Notes: generated from the sequence alone by a model not told the origin. Positions 35,336 through 44,547 are shown, numbered from the stretch's first letter. The stretch is DNA of 64,000 bases from Prevotella sp. (GCA_017470055.1 JAFUFD010000050.1:1-64000), one strand, 5' to 3'. Program-made: numbers and translations.

Positions 35336-36345
35336 AAAGATTCAGAACATTCAGAAAGGACCAGGTCACACGGGATAAGTATGCCGATGTAACCGTTAAC
35401 GCTCAGGATTTCATTTACCCGTATTTTGTGGTAGAGGGAGAGGGCGTCGTAGAGCCAATACCTACGATGCCTGGTATTAATCGTTATAGTATAGACACGC
35501 TTGTCCAGGATGTGCAGGAGATTAAGAGACTGGGCATTGACAAGGTGTTGCTCTTTGGTGTGGTGGAAGATGACGTGAAAGACGAGCGTGGCTCGGCAGC
35601 CTATGCCGAGGATGCCCTTATTTGCCGTGCCGTGAAGGCGATTAAGCAGGCTGTACCAGATGTGATTGTCATCACTGATGTCTGTCTGTGCGAGTATACG
35701 AGTCATGGGCATTGCGGTCTGTTGGTCACACGGACAGAGCCTGCAGTGGAGGGTGGTGTTATTCAGAAGATTATCGATGTGGATAACGATACCACCCTTC
35801 CGCTACTTGCAGAGATGGCATATGTACATGCCAAGGCAGGTGCCGACTTTGTGGCGCCCTCGGCTATGATGGATGGACAAATAGAGGCATTGGACAAGAG
35901 ACTGCGTGAGGGTGGTCTGCGTGGGCAAACGAAGATCCTGGCTTATTCGGCAAAATATGCTTCTGCCTTTTATGGTCCATTCCGTGACGCCGCTGACTCT
36001 GCTCCGTCGTTTGGTGACCGCAAGACCTATCAGATGGACTATCGTACTCACAATCAGGGATTGGAGGAGATTGCTGCTGATCTGGAGGAAGGTGCCGACT
36101 GGACGATGGTGAAACCAGCACTGCCCTATCTTGACATGATAGCACGTGCTGTGGAGCGTTTCCCTCAGGTGCCAATGGTGGCTTATCAGGTCAGTGGTGA
36201 GTACTCCATGCTGAAGGCTGCCGCTCAGGCGGGATATCTGGACGAGCAGCGTGTGGCCTATGAGAGTCTGATTGCCATCAAGCGTGCAGGAGCGCAATAT
36301 ATCATCACGTATTATGCCAAAGAATATCAACAGCGATGGGCATGA
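35332..36345 (+). CDS. hemB: Delta-aminolevulinic acid dehydratase
   Basis: 337 residues. It joins two ALA to porphobilinogen. Zinc ligands Cys118, Cys120 and Cys128 (DVCLCEYTSHGHCG) mark the zinc-dependent type. Schiff-base lysines are Lys208 (YSAKYASAFYGPFRDA) and Lys261 (MVKPALPYLD). The ATG overlaps the hemD stop (ATGA) and its 3' end overlaps hemL by 10 bases. Confidence 0.97.
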   Translation: MKRFRTFRKDQVTRDKYADVTVNAQDFIYPYFVVEGEGVVEPIPTMPGINRYSIDTLVQDVQEIKRLGIDKVLLFGVVEDDVKDERGSAAYAEDALICRAVKAIKQAVPDVIVITDVCLCEYTSHGHCGLLVTRTEPAVEGGVIQKIIDVDNDTTLPLLAEMAYVHAKAGADFVAPSAMMDGQIEALDKRLREGGLRGQTKILAYSAKYASAFYGPFRDAADSAPSFGDRKTYQMDYRTHNQGLEEIAADLEEGADWTMVKPALPYLDMIARAVERFPQVPMVAYQVSGEYSMLKAAAQAGYLDEQRVAYESLIAIKRAGAQYIITYYAKEYQQRWA

Positions 36346-37616
36346 AACAGAGAATATTATCTGCAGCAGCCTTTGAACGGGCACAACAAGTCATCCCTGG
36401 CGGAGTCAACAGCCCAGTCCGGGCTTTACGCAGTGTGGGGACTACACCCCTCTTTATTGAGCGTGCTAATCGTGCCTATGTGACAGACATTGATGGCAAC
36501 ACGTTCATCGACTTCTGTATGTCGTGGGGCGTTTTCATCTTAGGACACAATAATCCTGCCGTCAGCCGACGGGCTATAGAGGCTGTTCAACGTGGTAGCA
36601 GTTATGGCATACCTACCGAAGTTGAGACCTTGCTGGCAGAACGTGTGCGTGAGGCCTTTCCGTCCATGGAGCGACTGCGTTTTGTCAATAGTGGAACCGA
36701 GGCTACGATGTCAGCCATCCGTGTGGCTCGGGGCTTTACGGGACGTGACACATTGGTAAAGTTCGAAGGCAACTATCATGGTCATGCCGACCATCTGCTG
36801 GTAAGTGCGGGATCTGGAGTGGCTAACATCAGTACAGCCTCCAGTGCGGGTGTTCCGGATGACTTCACGAAACATACGGTATGCCTTCCTTATAATAATG
36901 TAGAGGTGTTGGAGCAGTATTTCCGTGAGCATGGTGACCATGTGGCTGCTGTCATTCTGGAGCCTGTGGCGTGTAATATGGGCGTAGTGGTTCCGTCACT
37001 TGATTTCCTGCGTGCCACACGCCAACTGACTACCCAATACGGTGCTATACTCATCTTCGACGAGGTGATTACAGGCTTCCGTCTTGCCCTTGGAGGAGCC
37101 CAAGAGCGCTTTGGCATTAGTCCAGATATGACTGCTGTCGGTAAGATTGTGGGCGGTGGGTTCCCTGCTGCTGCCTTTGGAGGACGTGCAGACATCATGG
37201 CACAATTGGCTCCTGATGGTCCTGTCTATCAGGCAGGGACGCTCAGTGGAAATCCTGTGGCGATGGCGGCAGGTTTGGAGACACTCCATCAACTGACCTT
37301 CTCAGGTTTTTATGAGAAACTGGAAGAGCGTAGCAATCGGTTCATCACAGAACTAAAAGGCATTGTCCAAGGTAAGGGGATTCAGTTGAATCATTGTGGT
37401 TCGATGTTTACCCTGTTCTTCAATGATGCTCCTGTGTGCAATTTCGCCGATGCCCTTCGTAGCGACAAAGAGCGTTTTGCCCACTACTTCCGCCGTATGT
37501 TGGAACATGGTATCTATGTCTCACCTTCCCAGTTTGAGGGTAACTTTATTTCTGAATGTCATACAGATGACATCCTGGACTACGTATTGAAATCTATTAA
37601 AGAAAGTTTAGAATAA
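36336..37616 (+). CDS. hemL: Glutamate-1-semialdehyde 2,1-aminomutase
   Basis: 426 residues, PLP enzyme that makes ALA from the product of the HemA domain. VPGGVNSPVRAL-type start (IPGGVNSPVRAL, 21-32), GNYHGHADHLL (148-158), FDEVITGFRLALGGAQ with the PLP Asp, and VGKIVGGGFPAAAFGGR with the PLP Lys are all present. Two in-frame ATGs (36336 and 36342) are possible starts; both lie in the hemB overlap. The hem genes here thus form a complete C5 route from glutamyl-tRNA to uroporphyrinogen III. Confidence 0.97.
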   Translation: MGMKQRILSAAAFERAQQVIPGGVNSPVRALRSVGTTPLFIERANRAYVTDIDGNTFIDFCMSWGVFILGHNNPAVSRRAIEAVQRGSSYGIPTEVETLLAERVREAFPSMERLRFVNSGTEATMSAIRVARGFTGRDTLVKFEGNYHGHADHLLVSAGSGVANISTASSAGVPDDFTKHTVCLPYNNVEVLEQYFREHGDHVAAVILEPVACNMGVVVPSLDFLRATRQLTTQYGAILIFDEVITGFRLALGGAQERFGISPDMTAVGKIVGGGFPAAAFGGRADIMAQLAPDGPVYQAGTLSGNPVAMAAGLETLHQLTFSGFYEKLEERSNRFITELKGIVQGKGIQLNHCGSMFTLFFNDAPVCNFADALRSDKERFAHYFRRMLEHGIYVSPSQFEGNFISECHTDDILDYVLKSIKESLE

Positions 37617-38516
37617 ATGAGCAACATCACCCATTTGAAAGAATTAGAATCGGAGAGCATATATGTACTCCGTGAGGTGGCCGCGCAGTTTGAACGCCCC
37701 GTCATTCTCTTTTCTGGTGGCAAGGACTCGATAGTCATTGTCCATCTTGCCTACAAGGCATTCTATCCTGCAAAGATTCCCTTCCCCCTGTTGCATATTG
37801 ATACAGGGCACAACTTCCAGGAGACGCTTGACTATCGTGACGCATTGGTCAATAAACTCGGTGCCGAGTTGATTGTTGGTTCCGTACAGGAAAGTATTGA
37901 TACCGGACGAGTAAAGGAGGAAACCGGCTATTACGCCTCTCGCAATAAACTCCAGACAACGACGCTGCTTGACACTATTGAGAAATACCATTTCGATGCG
38001 GCTATTGGAGGTGCTCGTCGCGATGAGGAGAAAGCGCGTGCTAAGGAACGCTTCTTCAGTCATCGGGATGAGTTCGGACAGTGGAATCCCAAGAATCAGC
38101 GTCCAGAACTCTGGAATATATTCAACGGTCGTAAAGCGATGGGAGAGCATTTCCGTGTATTCCCGATCTCCAATTGGACGGAGATGGATGTATGGCAGTA
38201 TATCTTGCATGAGCAGATAGAAATGCCCAGTCTCTATTTTACCCATGAACGTCAGGTGTTCGAACGTGATGGTCAGTGGCTGGCTGCCGAGCCTTGTATT
38301 AAGTTGAAACCTACGGAGCAAGTGGTCACCAAACAGGTACGCTGTCGTACTATCGGCGACATCACCTGTACAGGGTTGACACTCTCTACTGCCCACTCCT
38401 TAGAGGACATTATTGAGGAAATTGCCGCCACCCGTGTCACAGAACGTGGTGGGCGTGCCGATGACAAACGCAGTGAGACATCAATGGAAGACCGCAAGAA
38501 AGCAGGGTATTTTTAA
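37617..38516 (+). CDS. cysD: Sulfate adenylyltransferase subunit 2
   Basis: 299 residues, ATP sulfurylase small subunit of the ATP pyrophosphatase fold: PP-loop LFSGGKDSIVIVH (31-43), GGARRDEEKARAKER and WTEMDVWQYI. With CysN it activates sulfate to APS. It starts on the base after the hemL stop, which places sulfate assimilation and tetrapyrrole synthesis in one operon. The spacer to cysN (30 bases) is made of TTCATA repeats. Confidence 0.97.
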   Translation: MSNITHLKELESESIYVLREVAAQFERPVILFSGGKDSIVIVHLAYKAFYPAKIPFPLLHIDTGHNFQETLDYRDALVNKLGAELIVGSVQESIDTGRVKEETGYYASRNKLQTTTLLDTIEKYHFDAAIGGARRDEEKARAKERFFSHRDEFGQWNPKNQRPELWNIFNGRKAMGEHFRVFPISNWTEMDVWQYILHEQIEMPSLYFTHERQVFERDGQWLAAEPCIKLKPTEQVVTKQVRCRTIGDITCTGLTLSTAHSLEDIIEEIAATRVTERGGRADDKRSETSMEDRKKAGYF

Positions 38517-38546
38517 TTCATAGTTCATAATTCATATTTCATAGTT

Positions 38547-39875
38547 ATGGCAATAGAAAGAGGTTATTTAGATATGCAGTTGCTGCGCTTTTCGACGGCG
38601 GGCAGCGTAGATGACGGCAAGTCGACACTCATTGGACGACTGCTGTACGACTCTAAGTCAATATTTGAAGACCAGTTGGAGGCGGTGGAGACCGCTTCGA
38701 AATCACGTGGCAACGAGGAGGTGAATCTTGCATTGCTGACCGATGGTCTACGGGCTGAGCGCGAACAAGGCATCACCATCGATGTGGCTTATCGTTATTT
38801 TGCTACCCCCAAGCGAAAGTTCATCATTGCCGATACACCAGGACACATACAGTACACACGCAACATGGTGACGGGTGCTTCGACAGCCGACTTGAGCATT
38901 ATATTGGTTGATGCGCGTCATGGTGTACTGGAGCAGACCGTACGCCATTCCTATATATCATCGCTGCTTGGCATTCCCCATATTGTCGTTGCGGTGAACA
39001 AGATGGATCTTGTGGATTTCTCTGAAGAAGTATTCAACAAGATTGTTGCTGATTATCAGCGGATGGCTCAGACGCTTCATATCCAGAACGTCACTTTCAT
39101 ACCTATCTCAGCAAAGAATGGTGATAACGTAGTAAACCGCTCAGAGCATATGCCTTGGTATACAGGCGTTCCATTGTTAGAGTTCTTGGAAACCGTGCCA
39201 GTCAGCAAATCAGCGTCGAATGTCGAGACCGATATCCAGCGTGCTTTTCGTTTCCCTGTGCAATACGTCATCCGCCCCATCAGTAGTCGCTTCCCCGACT
39301 TCCGAGGCTATGCTGGTCGTGTTGCCAGTGGCATCATCCGTATTGGCGACCGTGTGAAGGTCTTGCCCAGTGGGATGGAGTCTGTCGTGACCCATATCAC
39401 ACAGGCAACTGCGGAACTCACTGAGGCGACACCGCCCCAGAGTGTCACTTTGCAACTTGCCGATGACATAGACATCTCACGTGGTAACCTTCTTGTAAAG
39501 ATTGACGAGCCTCAGCCCCATCAGGAACAAGATATTCGCCTTGATGTCTGCTGGTTTAACGAACAGCCACTGTTACCCCGCTCGAAGTATATTGTACGAC
39601 AGACAACCAGCGAGACTCTCGCCATCGTTCGGACTATCAATTTCCGCCGTAACATCAATACTTTAGAGAAGGAGCCTGGCGTGTCACAACTGAAGATGAA
39701 CGACATTGCGGAGATCAGCATCCATACGGCGCAGCCCCTCACTTTTGACGACTATCGTCTGAACCGCATCACAGGCAGCGTTATATTCATTGACCCAGAC
39801 ACCAACGAGACAGTAGGTGCTGGTATGATTAAAACAGAGACAATATGGAACGAACACAACTCATACGTGATCTGA
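38547..39875 (+). CDS. cysN: Sulfate adenylyltransferase subunit 1 (GTPase)
   Basis: 442 residues. EF-Tu-like GTPase: Walker A GSVDDGKSTLIGRL (15-28), switch ADTPGHIQYTRNM, and NKMDLVDF. It drives APS formation by CysD. There is no fused APS kinase (CysC) domain, and no cysC elsewhere in the cluster, in agreement with a pathway that reduces APS directly. The 3' end overlaps cysH by 31 bases. Confidence 0.97.
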   Translation: MAIERGYLDMQLLRFSTAGSVDDGKSTLIGRLLYDSKSIFEDQLEAVETASKSRGNEEVNLALLTDGLRAEREQGITIDVAYRYFATPKRKFIIADTPGHIQYTRNMVTGASTADLSIILVDARHGVLEQTVRHSYISSLLGIPHIVVAVNKMDLVDFSEEVFNKIVADYQRMAQTLHIQNVTFIPISAKNGDNVVNRSEHMPWYTGVPLLEFLETVPVSKSASNVETDIQRAFRFPVQYVIRPISSRFPDFRGYAGRVASGIIRIGDRVKVLPSGMESVVTHITQATAELTEATPPQSVTLQLADDIDISRGNLLVKIDEPQPHQEQDIRLDVCWFNEQPLLPRSKYIVRQTTSETLAIVRTINFRRNINTLEKEPGVSQLKMNDIAEISIHTAQPLTFDDYRLNRITGSVIFIDPDTNETVGAGMIKTETIWNEHNSYVI

Positions 39876-40555
39876 ACGAGCGTTTCCGCGATGCGTCCGC
39901 CCAGGAGGTTGTCGGCTATTTCCTTCAGGTATATTCAGGACGCATCGCCCTTTCCTCTTCCCTCTCTATCGAGGATCAGACCTTGACTGACATCATTGTC
40001 CGCCAAGATAAGAAAGCCCGTATTTTTACCCTCGACACAGGTCGTCTTTTCCCTGAGACCTATCAACTCATCGATAAGACCAACCTGACCTATGGTATAC
40101 AGATTGAGGTGTTCTTCCCTGACTATCGAGAGGTGCAGCGCATGGTGCGCGAAGAGGGCATCAATCTCTTTTACAATAGTATAGAGAGTCGCCATCGCTG
40201 CTGTCAGATTCGCAAGATAGAACCACTCAACCGTGCCTTTCAGGGACTCGATGTCTGGATTTGTGGTCTGCGTCGTGAGCAGAGCGTCACTCGACAGGAT
40301 ATGCAAGTCGTGGAATGGGACGAGATGCACCAACTTATTAAGGTGAACCCTCTCATCTCATGGACCGAGCAGCAGGTGTGGGACTATATCCGCCAGCATC
40401 ATGTGCCCTATAACAAACTGCACGACAAGAATTATCCCAGTATCGGCTGTGAACCTTGCACCCGTGCCGTCCAGCCTGGAGAGGATGTCCGTGCTGGTCG
40501 CTGGTGGTGGGAGTCACCTGACCACCGTGAATGTGGACTGCATCAGCGACACTGA
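39845..40555 (+). CDS. cysH: Assimilatory adenylylsulfate (APS) reductase
   Basis: 236 residues. It reduces APS to sulfite. The paired Cys119-Cys120 (RHRCCQIRK) and Cys202/Cys205 (GCEPCTR) make the 4Fe-4S site that separates APS reductases from PAPS reductases; the catalytic ECGLH is at the C-terminus (229-233). Its product is the substrate of the sulfite reductase at the start of the cluster. The last gene of the hemA-hemC-to-cysH operon, followed by a hairpin. Confidence 0.95.
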   Translation: MERTQLIRDLNERFRDASAQEVVGYFLQVYSGRIALSSSLSIEDQTLTDIIVRQDKKARIFTLDTGRLFPETYQLIDKTNLTYGIQIEVFFPDYREVQRMVREEGINLFYNSIESRHRCCQIRKIEPLNRAFQGLDVWICGLRREQSVTRQDMQVVEWDEMHQLIKVNPLISWTEQQVWDYIRQHHVPYNKLHDKNYPSIGCEPCTRAVQPGEDVRAGRWWWESPDHRECGLHQRH

Positions 40556-40563
40556 CCGCAGAT

Positions 40564-40593
40564 GGTGGTTATACCAAAGGTTAGCCACCTTTT
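40564..40593 (+). terminator. Hairpin terminator after cysH
   Basis: GGTGGTTA (40564-40571) pairs with TTAGCCACC (40581-40589) with one G-T pair and is followed by four T residues. Moderate strength; some read-through into the porin gene is likely. Confidence 0.55.
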
Positions 40594-40629
40594 ATCACAA
40601 GATTTTGGGAATCAAATTACCCCGCTCAT

Positions 40630-40664
40630 GGTATTGCATGGGTGGGGTTTTGTGTATAACTTTG
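40630..40664 (+). promoter_or_regulatory. Promoter with GGTATTGC box before the porin gene
   Basis: GGTATTGC (40630-40637) includes TTG (40634-40636); 20 bases later TAACTTTG (40657-40664), then CACCC. Same geometry as the other sulfur/tetrapyrrole promoters. Confidence 0.8.
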
Positions 40665-40704
40665 CACCCAGATACACAACAACTGAATAAAGACGATAAT
40701 AGGT

Positions 40705-41673
40705 ATGAGAAATTTGAGAGAAATCAGGATTGCGCTTGTGGGCGTTCTAACCATGGTAGCACTGCTCCCAGCGGTTGCCCAAGAGTTTAAGGCACCGAAA
40801 ATTTCGGGTATGGTGAATGTGCGCTATGCGTGGAGTGACAAGGAGGATGACACGCATGGGTTTGATATTCGTCGTATTCGACTTGCCGCCGATGGCTCAC
40901 TGAGTGATAAATTGGATTATAAGTTTCAGGCGGAGTATGAGACGACGGTCAAGGTGATTGACGCCTTCCTGAGATGGAAGATAACACCAGCGTTTAACAT
41001 ACAGATAGGTGAATATAAGGTGCAGTATTCGCAAGAGACACTCTACGGTCCTGCCACATGGCTGACCATCGAGAATCCCGCTGCAGTGGCTCGGCTGAAC
41101 GGTTATAACGATCTTAGTGGACTGAAAGCCAATGGACGTGACGTGGGCGTGACATTCTATGGCGATTTATTTGATAAGGTGGTAAGTTACCGTGTCGGCG
41201 TGTTCAATGGTAATGGCATCAATACTAAGGACGACAATAACAAAAAGGATTTTGCTGGTCTGATATGGATAAGACCCCTAAAGGAATTGGCTTTCAGCGT
41301 AGGACATTATCAGGGAGTATACGGTGCTAAGGGCGATGAGCATGTGCGCATCCGTACTTCGGCAGGTGTGGAGTATAAAGATGACAGGTTGACCCTGCGT
41401 GGTGAGTACCTCAACGGAAATACGGCTGGTCAGAAAAGTGATGGTGCATATGCCACGGCAGCCTACTGGGTATCGAAAGTTGTACAGCCTGTAGTGAGTG
41501 TAGACTATTTCAAGGCCGACCGAGATCAGGACGAGCAGCAGTGGAACTATCAGGTGGGTGTGAATGTCATTCCCATCAAGAAACTGCGCATTCAGGCGGC
41601 TTATACATATATTAATAATAAGGTGGCAAAAGATGTTAATCAGTTTGAGACCCAATTCATTTTACAATTCTAA
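40705..41673 (+). CDS. OprP/OprO-like outer-membrane porin
   Basis: 322 residues. Signal peptide of about 25 residues (ALVGVLTMVALLPAVAQ) then a beta-barrel with alternating pattern and C-terminal Phe (FETQFILQF), the outer-membrane sorting signal. SGMVNVRYAWSDKEDDTHGFDIRRIRL-type start is shared with phosphate-selective porins O and P. It is transcribed from a promoter of the sulfur set and stands 13 bases before the ABC binding protein gene, so it probably feeds that system with an oxyanion, phosphate or sulfate. Confidence 0.85.
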   Translation: MRNLREIRIALVGVLTMVALLPAVAQEFKAPKISGMVNVRYAWSDKEDDTHGFDIRRIRLAADGSLSDKLDYKFQAEYETTVKVIDAFLRWKITPAFNIQIGEYKVQYSQETLYGPATWLTIENPAAVARLNGYNDLSGLKANGRDVGVTFYGDLFDKVVSYRVGVFNGNGINTKDDNNKKDFAGLIWIRPLKELAFSVGHYQGVYGAKGDEHVRIRTSAGVEYKDDRLTLRGEYLNGNTAGQKSDGAYATAAYWVSKVVQPVVSVDYFKADRDQDEQQWNYQVGVNVIPIKKLRIQAAYTYINNKVAKDVNQFETQFILQF

Positions 41674-41686
41674 AACCAACACGAAT

Positions 41687-42667
41687 ATGAACAAGAAAAA
41701 TTTTACGATTGCGACATTAAGTGCTGTTGTGCTTGCTTTGTCACTTACTGCTTGTGGCGGTAAGAAAGAATCACGAGTTGATGCCGACGGAACGCTCCAC
41801 GGCGAAATCTCCCTGTCAGGAGCCTTTGCGCTCTATCCTCTTGCCGTGCAGTGGGCAAACGAGTTTCAGAAATTGCATCCCGACGTGAAGATTGATGTGT
41901 CGGCAGGTGGTGCAGGTAAAGGTGTGACCGATGCTATCGCTGGTGTGGTGGATTTCGGTATGGTAAGCCGTGATCTGAGTGCTGCTGAGGAAGAGCGAGG
42001 TGCTGTAGGCTTTGCGGTGGCAAAGGATGCCGTAGTGCCTACCATCAATTCCAGCAATCCTGTTTACAATGATCTGAAAAAGCATGGTATTACTCGCGAT
42101 GATTTGGTAGCGCTGTGGATTAAAGGCGAGAAGAAAACATGGGGACAAGTGGCAGGTACGAGCGACGCGACTCAGATCGTAGTCTATACCCGTAGTGACG
42201 CTTGTGGTGCGGCGGAAACCTGGGCTTTATATCTGGGGAAGAAGCAGGAAGACTTGAAAGGAACTGCTGTGTACGGTGACCCTGGTCTGGCTGCCGCTAT
42301 CCAGAAGGACTTGAATGGATTGGGACTGAATAACATAGGATATGCCTATGACACCAAGACAGGTAAGCCTAATCCTGGAATCGCTGTGGCTCCTATTGAT
42401 GTAAACGGTAACGGACAGATTGATCCAGAGGAGGACTTTTATGATACCAAGGAGGGGGTGGTAAAGGCTATCTCCGAAGGTCGCTATCCCTCACCTCCCG
42501 CACGTGATTTGTATTTCGTGTCGAATGGGGTGCCGACAGATCCCGTGGTAGTGGCATTTCTTGAGTATATTTTGACTGATGGACAGAAAGAGAATGAAGG
42601 TCAGGGATATATAGAGATTCCACAGGACAAACTGGATGCAGGACTGAAGAAACTAAAAGGAAATTAA
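41687..42667 (+). CDS. Pst-type ABC transporter substrate-binding lipoprotein
   Basis: 326 residues from the ATG at 41687; a longer in-frame reading overlaps the porin gene and lacks a signal. Lipobox LTAC with Cys23. The oxyanion-binding fold of PstS is visible (SGAFALYPLAVQWANEF, SAGGAGKGVTDAIAG). Residues 238-249 (DVNGNGQIDPEE) match the canonical EF-hand calcium loop exactly, which is unusual in PstS. Annotated by fold it would be a phosphate binder; the location after cysDNH and the shared promoter motif make sulfate a serious alternative. Confidence 0.87.
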   Translation: MNKKNFTIATLSAVVLALSLTACGGKKESRVDADGTLHGEISLSGAFALYPLAVQWANEFQKLHPDVKIDVSAGGAGKGVTDAIAGVVDFGMVSRDLSAAEEERGAVGFAVAKDAVVPTINSSNPVYNDLKKHGITRDDLVALWIKGEKKTWGQVAGTSDATQIVVYTRSDACGAAETWALYLGKKQEDLKGTAVYGDPGLAAAIQKDLNGLGLNNIGYAYDTKTGKPNPGIAVAPIDVNGNGQIDPEEDFYDTKEGVVKAISEGRYPSPPARDLYFVSNGVPTDPVVVAFLEYILTDGQKENEGQGYIEIPQDKLDAGLKKLKGN

Positions 42668-42707
42668 TTGCTGGATTTCGTTTCACAAATTCAGAAAAAT
42701 TGCGTTT

Positions 42708-43598
42708 ATGGCAAAAAATAATCGTTTGTTGAAAGACCGTATAGCAGAGCATCTGATGGCTATCTTGACTGTCAGCAGCCTGCTGTTGGTCGTGGCGATG
42801 GCCGTGGGACTCTATCTGAAGTCAATGCCTATTTTGCAGGAACACTCTTTGTGGGACTTGCTGACCGAAGGAGAGTGGCGTCCGATGAATAACAAATTCG
42901 GTTTCTTCCCTTTCCTGATGGGTACACTCTATGTCTCGGTGTTGGCATTAGGTATCGCCATCCCTATCTCGTTGCTCATGGGTATTTACTTGACGGAGTA
43001 TGCCCATACGGCAGTGAAGCGCTACGTGTTCCCGCTACTCGACATCTTGGCAGGTCTACCGTCGGTTATCTATGGTGTGTGGGGCATGCTGGTCATTGTA
43101 CCGTGGGTGGCGGATGTAGTGGCTCCCTCATTGCACAGGAATAGCAGTGGCTATACGGTATTGGCTACGGGTATCGTACTCGGTGTGACCGTCATCCCAC
43201 TGCTTGTCAGCCTGTTCATAGAGATTTTTAGCAACGTTGGGCGTGACTACCGTGAAGCGGCGTGGTCACTGGGTGCCACACGTTGGCAGACTACCAAGGA
43301 TGTGATTCTGCGCAAGACGGCACCAGGTGTCATTGCCGCCATTGTCCTGGCTGCCAGTCGCACACTGGGTGAGACCATCGCAGTCATCATGGTCTGTGGC
43401 AATCTTGCCATAGTCCCAGGCTCACTACTGGATGCTTGCTATCCCATTCCCGCCCTGATAGCCAACAATTACGGCGAAATGCTGTCGTTGCCGCTTTACG
43501 AGAGCGCGTTGATGTTTGCGGCGTTCATCCTGTTTTTTGTCGTGCTGGTATTTAACCTGTTCTCACGACTTGTCTTACGTAAAATGCAAAACAAATGA
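42708..43598 (+). CDS. Pst-type ABC transporter permease (PstC-like)
   Basis: 296 residues, six membrane segments. The permease EAA loop is REAAWSLGATRWQTTKDVILRKTAPGV (given here in parts: REAAWSLGATRWQ then TTKDVILRKT). The N-terminal periplasmic loop (LLTEGEWRPMNNKFGFFPFLMG) is typical of PstC. It pairs with the next gene, which overlaps by 4 bases, to form the membrane channel. Confidence 0.92.
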   Translation: MAKNNRLLKDRIAEHLMAILTVSSLLLVVAMAVGLYLKSMPILQEHSLWDLLTEGEWRPMNNKFGFFPFLMGTLYVSVLALGIAIPISLLMGIYLTEYAHTAVKRYVFPLLDILAGLPSVIYGVWGMLVIVPWVADVVAPSLHRNSSGYTVLATGIVLGVTVIPLLVSLFIEIFSNVGRDYREAAWSLGATRWQTTKDVILRKTAPGVIAAIVLAASRTLGETIAVIMVCGNLAIVPGSLLDACYPIPALIANNYGEMLSLPLYESALMFAAFILFFVVLVFNLFSRLVLRKMQNK

Positions 43599-44440
43599 AA
43601 AAGGCTGTTGTCATAGAAAAAATATGGAAGGTGCTGATGTATGCCTCCATTGCGCTGGTGTTGTTCTTTGTGCTCAGTGTCATCTGGTCGGTATTCCGTC
43701 GTGGACTGCCCGTACTGTCGTGGGAGATGGTATCGTCGCTGCCAGGTGGTGGCTTTTATATAGGTAAAGAGGGAGGTTTCCTCAATGCCATCGTCGGCTC
43801 GCTCTACATCGTGGGCGGTGCCACCATTCTGGGATTGGCGGTCTCTATTCCCGTAGTATTTTACCTCAATGTCTATCTCAAGCCACACGACAAATTTGGC
43901 GCCATTGCCCGACTTGCCTACGATGTGTTGTTTGGCATACCAAGCATAGTCTATGGTGCTTTCGGCTTTACCATCATGATATTCTTCGGTCTGCGCACCT
44001 CGTTGTTAGGGGGTATTCTTGTGGTCACACTGCTGATCATCCCTATCTTCATCCGTTCAATGGACGAAGTGGCGAAGACCATCCCGCAGGATTTGATGGA
44101 GGCGGGCTATAGCCTCGGCTCTACCCGCTTAGAGACCATCGGCGTTGTGGTGCGTCAGATAGCCCCTGCCATTGCCACGGCGACACTGCTGAGTATCGGG
44201 CGTGCCATTGGTGATGCAGCAGGTGTTATGTTCACCGCAGGATTCAGCGACTCCATTCCGACCAGTCTGACACAGCAGACAGCCTCGCTGCCGTTGAGTG
44301 TGTTCTTCCAGTTGAGTGCCCCCCAGTTGGAGGTGCAGGACCGTGCTTACGCAGCAGCCGTAGTGCTGACGGCTATTGTGCTTGCCCTCTCGTTGAGCGG
44401 ACGTTTCATCATGAACCGTTTCTCACGCAACAAGATATAA
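43595..44440 (+). CDS. Pst-type ABC transporter permease (PstA-like)
   Basis: 281 residues with six membrane segments. FGIPSIVYGAFGF and the EAA loop DLMEAGYSLGSTRLETI are PstA features. It overlaps the preceding permease gene (ATGA), so the two are coupled. The ATPase gene is separated by 107 bases that hold a new promoter. Confidence 0.92.
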   Translation: MKKAVVIEKIWKVLMYASIALVLFFVLSVIWSVFRRGLPVLSWEMVSSLPGGGFYIGKEGGFLNAIVGSLYIVGGATILGLAVSIPVVFYLNVYLKPHDKFGAIARLAYDVLFGIPSIVYGAFGFTIMIFFGLRTSLLGGILVVTLLIIPIFIRSMDEVAKTIPQDLMEAGYSLGSTRLETIGVVVRQIAPAIATATLLSIGRAIGDAAGVMFTAGFSDSIPTSLTQQTASLPLSVFFQLSAPQLEVQDRAYAAAVVLTAIVLALSLSGRFIMNRFSRNKI

Positions 44441-44510
44441 TACCAAACATAGGGTATGCAATTTACTATTCAAAGGGTATTGTATAGGTAAAATAATCAT
44501 CGTAACTTTG
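44440..44510 (+). promoter_or_regulatory. Promoter and paired boxes before pstB
   Basis: ATACC (44441-44445 region) with GGTATGC (44453-44459) form ATACC-n8-GGTAT; GGTATTGT (44476-44483) is 23 bp downstream and includes TTG (44480-44482); 20 bases later TAACTTTG (44503-44510) and CACCC. The arrangement matches that before hemA-hemC. Confidence 0.75.
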
Positions 44511-44547
44511 CACCCACAGAAACCAACATAAAACAATAGTTAAGAAT

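Noticed and set aside
41564-41686. Upstream in-frame extension of the PstS-like protein
   Set aside because: It lies inside the porin coding sequence and would hide the lipoprotein signal that starts at 41687.
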